Positions 5,320 through 10,250 of a stretch of DNA of 10,250 nt are shown piece after piece. The translations under genes were made by a program, and so were the position numbers. A model generated the notes under the pieces. It saw only the letters and a list, made by a program, of their open reading frames with translations, had not been told where the DNA came from and made no database searches. Origin of the DNA: DALYJJ01 sp031969915 (GTDB lineage Bacteria; Acidobacteriota; Terriglobia; Bryobacterales; Bryobacteraceae); contig DALYJJ010000190.1 of NCBI GenBank assembly GCA_031969915.1, forward strand, positions 1-10,250, read 5' to 3'. Position 1 is the stretch's first letter, and every line of letters starts with the position of its first letter.

Positions 5320-5499
5320 TCACTCCTCGGAGTGTCGATAGATCACCCGCGGCGAATGCCACACGGGGTGGTTCCTCACGCGGCGCACAAGGTCATTGGC
5401 GTCCGCGCGGTTGGTGTAGCCCACGAGCACCTCGCAGCCGCGGCCGTCGATGCAGCGCACCTCGTACCGTTCGCCGGCGTAGGCGATCTCGTGGTTCAT
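5320..5499 (-). CDS. Small soluble protein of unknown function, 59 residues
   Basis: The product (MNHEIAYAGERYEVRCIDGR, then CEVLVGYTNRADANDLVRRV and NHPVWHSPRVIYRHSEE) looks like a compact alpha/beta fold with a beta-rich first half and one amphipathic helix. I do not recognise the family. The ATG at 5499 overlaps the stop of the upstream gene (ATGA) and has AAGGA nine bases upstream. A longer in-frame start at 5748 gives an Arg-rich lead antisense to nothing recognisable and overlaps ThiF, so it was rejected. Confidence 0.65.
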   Translation of the reverse strand: MNHEIAYAGERYEVRCIDGRGCEVLVGYTNRADANDLVRRVRNHPVWHSPRVIYRHSEE

Positions 5500-5678
5500 T
5501 GGGGCGTGTCCTTCGAGATCCCGCGCACGCGCGCGCCGCGGTGCTGGCGAAGCATCGCGAGGATCGCGTTGCGAGCGGAAAGGCCGGCGGCCACTTCGCG
5601 CAGCCCCTGCTTCACGTCGTGGCCCGCGCAGACCACCGCGATCGCGAGCACGATGAGCCCCCAGAATTCGTCGTTCAT
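5496..5678 (-). CDS. Small membrane-anchored protein, 60 residues
   Basis: A strong GGGGAGG precedes the ATG at 5678, which overlaps the ThiF stop (ATGA). Residues 6-18 (WGLIVLAIAVVCA) form a membrane anchor, followed by a basic, helical cytoplasmic-type tail (KQGLREVAAGLSARNAILAM, RQHRGARVRG). No family is recognised. Direct coupling to the PRTRC ThiF gene suggests it belongs to the same transcript, perhaps linking the cassette to the membrane. Confidence 0.65.
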   Translation of the reverse strand: MNDEFWGLIVLAIAVVCAGHDVKQGLREVAAGLSARNAILAMLRQHRGARVRGISKDTPQ

Positions 5679-6439
5679 TCCGGCCTCCCCGGGTACCCCA
5701 GGCGCGCCCACGCTTCCGGATCCACCGGCAAGGGCTGGACGCGCCCACTGCGCAGATTCACGAAGGCGCCATGCCACGCGATCCGGCCGAATCGGAAGAG
5801 CGTCCAGAGGATCGCGAGCGCCGGGGTGACCACGGCCTGGTTGATGAAGAGCTCCTGGCGCTCGAGCGCCTGGGCGAGGCTGCAGCTCGGCGCGTCGTCC
5901 TCGGGAAGCGTGAGGTCGCCCACCTCCGGGAAGAGCTCGAGCACCGTGGGTAGTCGCGCCTCCTTCTTTGCGTGCGGCGCCCACTGGCCAAGTACCACCT
6001 GGCCATCGGCCGTTCGGTTGCCCAGGTCCATCCAGTAGGCGGGCTGGTGCGAGAAGATCTTGTCGATGTTCACGCGGGCCCGGCGGCTGTCGACGCAGGA
6101 GATCACGATGGTCGGCGTGTTGTAGCCGGTGGTGCGCTGGATCCGCGTGGGTGTTGCTCGCCACTGCAGCCCGAAGAACGCGTTGAGGCGATGCACGAGC
6201 ACCGTGGCCTTGTTCAGGCCCACGTCCGCCGGGCTGAAGAGCTGGCGGCCCACGTTGGCCTCGCTCACGGTGTCCGGGTCGAAGGCCTCCACGCGCAGCC
6301 CGGGGTGGCCGAGTGCCGTGAGCGCGTGATTCAGGCGCGCGAGCCCCGTGAGCATCTGGCTGCCGTTGCCGCCGCACCCGGCGAGCAGCACCTGCACCTG
6401 CTGCTCGACGTAGGCCGCCTCGAGGACGTGTTCCGACAT
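5675..6439 (-). CDS. PRTRC system ThiF-family (E1-like) protein
   Basis: The 254-residue product has the E1/ThiF fold hallmarks. The nucleotide-binding loop is LLAGCGGNGSQML (18-30), the acidic residue Asp54 lies in AFDPDTVSEANVGRQLF, Arg65-Gln66 and Lys77 follow, and VISCVDSRRARVNID (112-126) is present. A candidate catalytic cysteine is Cys186 (PSCSLAQAL). In such proteins ATP is used to adenylate the C-terminal Gly of a ubiquitin-like protein. The ATG at 6439 shares a base with the stop of PRTRC A (TGATG). In known PRTRC cassettes ThiF follows A, as here. The likely partners are C (ubiquitin-like), B (E2-like) and A (JAMM). The substrate in the cell is unknown. Confidence 0.92.
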   Translation of the reverse strand: MSEHVLEAAYVEQQVQVLLAGCGGNGSQMLTGLARLNHALTALGHPGLRVEAFDPDTVSEANVGRQLFSPADVGLNKATVLVHRLNAFFGLQWRATPTRIQRTTGYNTPTIVISCVDSRRARVNIDKIFSHQPAYWMDLGNRTADGQVVLGQWAPHAKKEARLPTVLELFPEVGDLTLPEDDAPSCSLAQALERQELFINQAVVTPALAILWTLFRFGRIAWHGAFVNLRSGRVQPLPVDPEAWARLGYPGRPE

Positions 6440-7056
6440 CACAGGCCCTTCGGCGACGGCAGCGGGAGATAGACGCCCAGCGCGCATAGCCGCAGCGCCC
6501 ACGAGGGTTCCGCGCCTTCGCGCAGGTTCCCCACCACCACGGATACCTTCACCTCGCCCGCGTCGTCGGCGTCGTCGATAGCGGAGAATCCCGCCGGGCC
6601 TTCGCCGTGGCTATGCAGGTCCACTGCGAGGGACTCGTGTGGCGCGAGCGCCGGCCGGTGGTAGGTGACCGATGCGTTACCGAACTCCGTGATGTCCAGC
6701 TCGCGGTACTCGAGGCGCTTCTCCGCGTCGTTCCAGATGAACCAGGCAGCGTGCTCGAAGGGCGCGCACTTCTTCGCGGCCTCGAGGAACTGCTGCAGCA
6801 GGTCCTTCGGCAGCTTGAAGGCGAGCGAGACCCGCTGTTCCACGAGGCCGTAGGGGAGCGTGGTGGCGAAGGCGCCTTGTTCGGTGATGGGCCACACCAG
6901 GTGAAGCCAGGGGCGGACCACTTCCAGCGAGAGGCGGGCGTGCTCGACGATGAAGCGGTGACCGGGCCGGCCGAGCGGCGGCAGCGGGGTGAACGACGGC
7001 GCCATCACGGTCGGGGCGTGCTCCTGGATGATGCGGTCGCGGACGTCGAGAGTCAT
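6439..7056 (-). CDS. PRTRC system protein A, JAB/JAMM metalloprotease fold
   Basis: The 205-residue product carries a complete JAMM zinc motif near its C-terminus: HSHGEGPAGFSAIDD, with His148, His150, Ser158 and Asp161 in the HxH-x7-S-x2-D spacing. An upstream Glu would complete the active site. JAMM enzymes cut isopeptide or peptide bonds after ubiquitin-like domains. In this cassette the natural role would be processing or removal of the ubiquitin-like protein C. The ATG at 7056 overlaps the stop of B (ATGA) and has AAGGAG at good spacing. The PRTRC assignment rests on gene order plus the motif. Confidence 0.9.
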   Translation of the reverse strand: MTLDVRDRIIQEHAPTVMAPSFTPLPPLGRPGHRFIVEHARLSLEVVRPWLHLVWPITEQGAFATTLPYGLVEQRVSLAFKLPKDLLQQFLEAAKKCAPFEHAAWFIWNDAEKRLEYRELDITEFGNASVTYHRPALAPHESLAVDLHSHGEGPAGFSAIDDADDAGEVKVSVVVGNLREGAEPSWALRLCALGVYLPLPSPKGL

Positions 7057-7793
7057 TGGTGCTCCTTGTTGATGAGGCGGCGCACGAGCTGCGCCAGGGT
7101 GTAGGGGGTGGGGTAGAGCGCGCGCTGCGGGAACGGCGAGCGGCCGCGCTCGGCGAGCAGCTGCAGCCAGAGCGCGTACCCGCCGCCCTTGAACGCGACC
7201 CGGAAGCCGGGATTCGGATGGGTGAATCGGCTCTCGAAGAAGGCCCGCTCGTACGCCTCCATCGCCTCCGGGCTGCAGGACCTCGGCACGCGGACGTTGC
7301 CGATGCACACCTCGCCGCGGTCGGCCCACACGTTGAAGTAGGGCGCGCGGTAGAGCCGGGAGTCCCCACTGGGACGTCCCGTGCCCTTCACCGCGAAAAC
7401 GTGCCAGCGGCTTCCGGCCACCGCGAAGACGAGGCCGGGGTGACTTGTCCTCCCGCTCGCGCTGCCGAGATCCTTGCCGGCGTCTTCGGCGCACTCGAAC
7501 CACACCGTGCGGGGCGACGGAGGACACCACCAGGCCATCATGCTGGGTGCGATCGCGAGCAGGCGCTCCGGAACCAGCCCGGCGTAGGACACGCCCATCT
7601 CGAGACCCGCGAGCAGCTCGGCGATCGAGTCGCGTGTGGCAGGGATGCCCATCGTCAGTTCCGGGCAGCCGTCCGCGCCCTTCACGGCGACATGATTCGT
7701 CACGAACGCGGAGGACCCGCCGCGGTAGACGAGGAGCGCGCCCGCGAGCGCCATCTCCATGCCTTCGCCGGTGGCCACGTGGACTTCAGCCAT
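7053..7793 (-). CDS. PRTRC system protein B (E2-like family)
   Basis: The 246-residue product fits PRTRC B, a family related to prokaryotic E2-like conjugating folds. The characteristic stretch is HPGLVFAVAG (118-127), RLYRAPYFNVWADRGEVCIG (146-165) and then NVRVP. Cys163 sits in the conserved G-x-V-C-x-G context and is the best candidate for a thioester-forming residue; this is family knowledge plus inference. The ATG at 7793 has GGGAG upstream and overlaps the 3' end of F by 8 bases. Its stop overlaps the start of A. Confidence 0.85.
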   Translation of the reverse strand: MAEVHVATGEGMEMALAGALLVYRGGSSAFVTNHVAVKGADGCPELTMGIPATRDSIAELLAGLEMGVSYAGLVPERLLAIAPSMMAWWCPPSPRTVWFECAEDAGKDLGSASGRTSHPGLVFAVAGSRWHVFAVKGTGRPSGDSRLYRAPYFNVWADRGEVCIGNVRVPRSCSPEAMEAYERAFFESRFTHPNPGFRVAFKGGGYALWLQLLAERGRSPFPQRALYPTPYTLAQLVRRLINKEHQ

Positions 7794-8754
7794 GTTGGTC
7801 TCCCACGAGGACGAGCAGCCGATCGAGCGCCCGGTAGGTTTCGCACCAGGTGGGCATCGCCGTGAGCCACGGGCCGAAGACGTTGTCGGAGGCCTTCAGC
7901 AGGAACGACCCGAACGTGTCGTGGTAGCTGTCCTGCTGCGCCATGTTCATCCAGTCGTCCACCACGCGAAGGGTGACGTCGTCCTCGCTCCAGCGCGCGA
8001 TCGCGGCGATCTCGACCCACGGGCCGCCGTACCAGCGCCGGTCATCGATGCGCTCCAGGAACAGTGTGTGCTTGTGCCGAGTGAGGCGATGGATGTCGTT
8101 GCAGCACTCGAGCACCTGGAGCGCGTGGCCGCGGATCGGCGCGCGCGGCGTCCAGCGCTTCCACCCGTGGGTGTCGGTGGCCCACGCCGGGATCGCGCGA
8201 TCGAACTCGGCGCGCGTGAGGATTCCCTCGTCCTCGCCCGCCTCCTCGAGGTAGTAGGTCTCATCATGCTCACCCATCCAGTAGGCGTCGCAGGCGAAAT
8301 AGAGAGTGAGGATTGGATTGATCACCTGGGCGGTCGCGGTCTGCGCGCGGTGCAAACTGCGCAGGGCATACGCGCCGAGGCCGGGATGGGAGCGCTCGAT
8401 CGCCGAGATCCGCCGCTTCAACGTGAACGTCGGCATCCGAGCGCCGCGCTTCGGATTCAGGTGAACCATCGCGTCGCCGACGGCTCCGGGCCCGGGGTAC
8501 CCCTCCGAATCCTCGTGCAAGTAGATCGAGATGCGCGGGAGCACCTGCAGGTCCCCGAGCGTCCGGGCCCACCAGCGCTCCATTCCCGCCTGCAGGATCT
8601 GCGTATTGGTCTTTCGGCCGCGCGCCATCGTGTCGTCGAGAAGACGCAGGTCGAGCATGTCCAGCGCGAACCGCGCGCTCATGGTCGAAGGATAGGTGAC
8701 GAGCATGCGCGGCGCGACCCTGCGCAGGGAGGGGATGGCGAGGCCGGTGTTCAC
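7786..8754 (-). CDS. PRTRC system protein F
   Basis: The 322-residue product matches PRTRC F by position (between C and B), length and the stretch VINPILTLYFACDAYWMGEH (166-185 region), which resembles the conserved part of the family. Biochemical function is unknown and no catalytic motif is evident. The start is a GTG at 8754 that overlaps the stop of C (GTGA); the next Met at residue 16 would lose the conserved-looking N-terminus. No strong ribosome binding site is visible, so translation is probably coupled to C. Confidence 0.85.
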   Translation of the reverse strand: MNTGLAIPSLRRVAPRMLVTYPSTMSARFALDMLDLRLLDDTMARGRKTNTQILQAGMERWWARTLGDLQVLPRISIYLHEDSEGYPGPGAVGDAMVHLNPKRGARMPTFTLKRRISAIERSHPGLGAYALRSLHRAQTATAQVINPILTLYFACDAYWMGEHDETYYLEEAGEDEGILTRAEFDRAIPAWATDTHGWKRWTPRAPIRGHALQVLECCNDIHRLTRHKHTLFLERIDDRRWYGGPWVEIAAIARWSEDDVTLRVVDDWMNMAQQDSYHDTFGSFLLKASDNVFGPWLTAMPTWCETYRALDRLLVLVGDQHG

Positions 8755-9161
8755 GGCAGCGGAGCGAGCAACTCGGCGGGCGCCTGCAGGAGCGCGGCAT
8801 CGCCCGCGACCGCGCCGGGCGAGCGCTGCATGTCCAGGCAGTTCGCCACGGCCCGCGCGAGCTGCTGGTGGCCGTCTAGGTCGAAGGCATGGCTCAACGG
8901 GCTGGGGCGATCGACCTGCCCCGCGGCGGCCGCAACGAGTCGATCCCGAAGCGACGCGGCGCCCTTGGTACCCACGGCGCGCCGGAACTCGTAGACCACC
9001 TTGTTTCCCTCGGTGGTGGGCCCCTCGATCGACGCGTTGACGATCTCGGGGTACAGAGTTGCGTAGAACTCGCGCACCTGCTCGAGGCTGAACTGCGCGC
9101 CCGGGTCATGCAGGGCGACGCCGTTGTACTTGAACTCGCGGATGCTGGCTTGGACTTCCAT
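8751..9161 (-). CDS. PRTRC system protein C (ubiquitin-like) with C-terminal extension
   Basis: Residues 1-67 have the PRTRC C pattern (REFKYNGVALHDPGAQFSLE, EFYATLYPEIVNASIEGP, VVYEFRRAVGTKG), a family classed as a prokaryotic ubiquitin-like beta-grasp domain. From memory, typical members end at or near the GTKG. Here a further 69 residues follow (AASLRDRLVAAAAGQVDRPS through LLAPLP). The tail looks helical with a Pro-rich end. If the domain is conjugated through Gly67, the tail would have to be cut off, possibly by protein A. The ATG at 9161 has GAGG upstream and lies 8 bases after the stop of E. Confidence 0.88.
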   Translation of the reverse strand: MEVQASIREFKYNGVALHDPGAQFSLEQVREFYATLYPEIVNASIEGPTTEGNKVVYEFRRAVGTKGAASLRDRLVAAAAGQVDRPSPLSHAFDLDGHQQLARAVANCLDMQRSPGAVAGDAALLQAPAELLAPLP

Positions 9162-9169
9162 GGGGGGCC

Positions 9170-10135
9170 TCAGCTGAAGAGATCGAGTGACGACGGATCG
9201 GACGAGCTCGCGGCGGTGCTCGCCGGGGCGAGGTCTACGGGTTGCACGATGGCGTTCGCGGGGGGATCCACCGGGGCGGTCAGCTCGATGCGGCCGCCCG
9301 GGGCGGGCACGATCGTGACGGAGAGTTCCTCGAGGGGCGGGGCAGCCTGGCCCGTGCCGTCGCCGGAGATCTCGGCCGTTTCACCCAGGGCTGCCGTCGT
9401 TTCATCGGAAGGCGGTGGCGCATCTTCGGCCTGGGGCGCCGTATCACCGCCGGCCGGTTTCGTCTCGCCACCGGCTTCCTCGACCTTCTGAGGTTCCGGC
9501 TGGATTGGCGCGTCGCTCGCGACGAGGTGCGCCTTCACGACCTTCGCCAGGTCGGTGACCGGGATGCGATCCTTCCCGAAGATCGGGCGCAGCGCGTCGT
9601 CCGCGATGAGGCGGCGCTTGCTCTTCGGGTCCTTGAGGCCCTTGGCCTTGATGTAGCCCCACACCGCGGCCATCGCCTCGTTGTGCGACTTCACGTCCGA
9701 GCCGACCACCGCGGCGAGCTGCTCGGTCGGTCGGAGCACCGGCTTGAGGCGCCTGGTGCGCGTGGTGGCCTTGGCAGGTTTCGAGGCCGTGGGCTTCTTC
9801 GTCGGCGAGGCCTTCGCCTTCGCGCCGGTCATCGCGCGCACCTTGGGCTCGACGATCTTCTCGGCGGGCGCCGCGGCGGCGACCTGGGCCTTCACCTGCT
9901 CCGAGACGCTCGGCGCCTTCGCCGGCGATTCGTTCATCGCGAAGCCTTCGGCGAGCGCCAGCGGCAGTTCGGCGTCGAGCTCCTCGGGCGTGGCCAGGAT
10001 CGAGATCGAAAGCGGCGCGGCCTTCTCGTCCTCGTCCTGCTTCCGGTGGAGGTTCACGCGGAGGCGCTCACCCTCGCGCGCGGCGAGCATCAGCACCGGC
10101 CCGCGCTCGGTGAGCGCGTACAGTTCCTTGAACAT
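9170..10135 (-). CDS. PRTRC system protein E with embedded SWIB/MDM2-type domain
   Basis: The 321-residue product begins like PRTRC E (MFKELYALTERGPVLMLAAR, then LSISILATPEELDAELPLAL) and ends like it (SLDLFS). Between them is a Lys/Ala/Pro-rich linker (100-130), then residues 131-206 with a clear SWIB/MDM2 signature: KPVLRPTEQLAAVVGS, AVWGYIKAKGLKDPKSKRR, LIADDALRPIFGKDRI and VTDLAKVVKAHL. SWIB domains are protein- or chromatin-binding modules, known in eukaryotic remodelling complexes, Chlamydia and some bacteria. An acidic, Pro/Ala-rich tail follows. The basic linker suggests nucleic-acid contact. The ATG at 10135 has CAGGAG at ideal spacing. Confidence 0.87.
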   Translation of the reverse strand: MFKELYALTERGPVLMLAAREGERLRVNLHRKQDEDEKAAPLSISILATPEELDAELPLALAEGFAMNESPAKAPSVSEQVKAQVAAAAPAEKIVEPKVRAMTGAKAKASPTKKPTASKPAKATTRTRRLKPVLRPTEQLAAVVGSDVKSHNEAMAAVWGYIKAKGLKDPKSKRRLIADDALRPIFGKDRIPVTDLAKVVKAHLVASDAPIQPEPQKVEEAGGETKPAGGDTAPQAEDAPPPSDETTAALGETAEISGDGTGQAAPPLEELSVTIVPAPGGRIELTAPVDPPANAIVQPVDLAPASTAASSSDPSSLDLFS

Positions 10136-10159
10136 GGGTACTCCTGGGGTAGGGTGGTT

Positions 10160-10250
10160 CTACGGGGTGGTCGGAAGGAGGCCCGCGCTGTCGAATGCGC
10201 GGACCAGGCTGATCACTTCCCGCGACTCGCCCACGGACAGCACCGTGGTG
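10160..10250 (-). CDS. C-terminal end of an upstream gene, probably of the PRTRC cassette
   Basis: Only the last 29 codons are inside the window (ending REVISLVRAFDSAGLLPTTP, TAG at 10160-10162). The stop is 24 bases before the PRTRC E start. In PRTRC cassettes the gene before E is often ParB-like or another cassette member, but these residues are too few to confirm it. The helical pattern is protein-like, and the other frames are less convincing. Confidence 0.5.
   Translation of the reverse strand, partial: TTVLSVGESREVISLVRAFDSAGLLPTTP

Noticed and set aside
1..10250. CRISPR arrays, insertion sequences or a replication origin
   Set aside because: No regularly spaced repeats, transposase or iterons were found; the only repeats are the TR and VRs.

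Overview
The window is a GC-rich stretch of bacterial DNA, most likely from a proteobacterium of beta or gamma type. That guess rests on the overall gene style and the PRTRC gene families; no housekeeping gene here fixes the taxon. It covers one end of an integrated mobile element. A chromosomal tRNA-Arg (anticodon ACG) is cut by the left edge on the + strand. It is followed at once by a tyrosine integrase on the - strand, the usual layout of a tRNA-targeting integrative element. Every protein gene in the window lies on the - strand. They are packed head to tail, many with start/stop overlaps (ATGA, GTGA, TGATG), so transcription appears to run from about 10250 down to 58.

In transcription order (high to low coordinates), the first block is a PRTRC cassette (ParB-related, ThiF-related cassette). 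It holds the C-terminal end of an unidentified protein (10160-10250), then PRTRC E (here carrying a SWIB/MDM2-type domain), C, F, B, A (a JAMM/JAB metalloprotease fold) and ThiF (E1-like). C, B, ThiF and A resemble a complete set of ubiquitin-like, E2-like, E1-like and deconjugating-protease components. C carries a roughly 70-residue tail after a Gly that resembles a conjugation terminus.

The second block (about 4765-5678) holds four small genes: two single-pass membrane peptides, a 59-residue soluble protein and a secreted protein with eight cysteines.

The third block is a diversity-generating retroelement (DGR), seen directly in the sequence. It has two target genes with DUF1566/C-type-lectin-like ends (variable repeats VR2 at 4167-4277 and VR1 at 3739-3847), an avd accessory gene, a template repeat (TR, 3065-3173) and a DGR reverse transcriptase with LPIGNLSSQ and YVDD motifs. 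VR1 differs from the TR core at 14 positions, all of them TR adenines on the coding strand. VR2 differs at 15, of which 14 are adenines. The first target (VR1) carries a frameshift just after residue 50; the second (VR2) is intact and has a hairpin at the end of its VR.

The fourth block contains three very small genes, an excisionase-like helix-turn-helix gene and the integrase. No phage structural or lysis gene and no conjugation gene is visible, so whether the element is a prophage, an ICE or another integrative element cannot be settled here. The most noteworthy point is the pairing of an apparently active DGR with a PRTRC ubiquitin-like cassette on one tRNA-Arg-integrated element.
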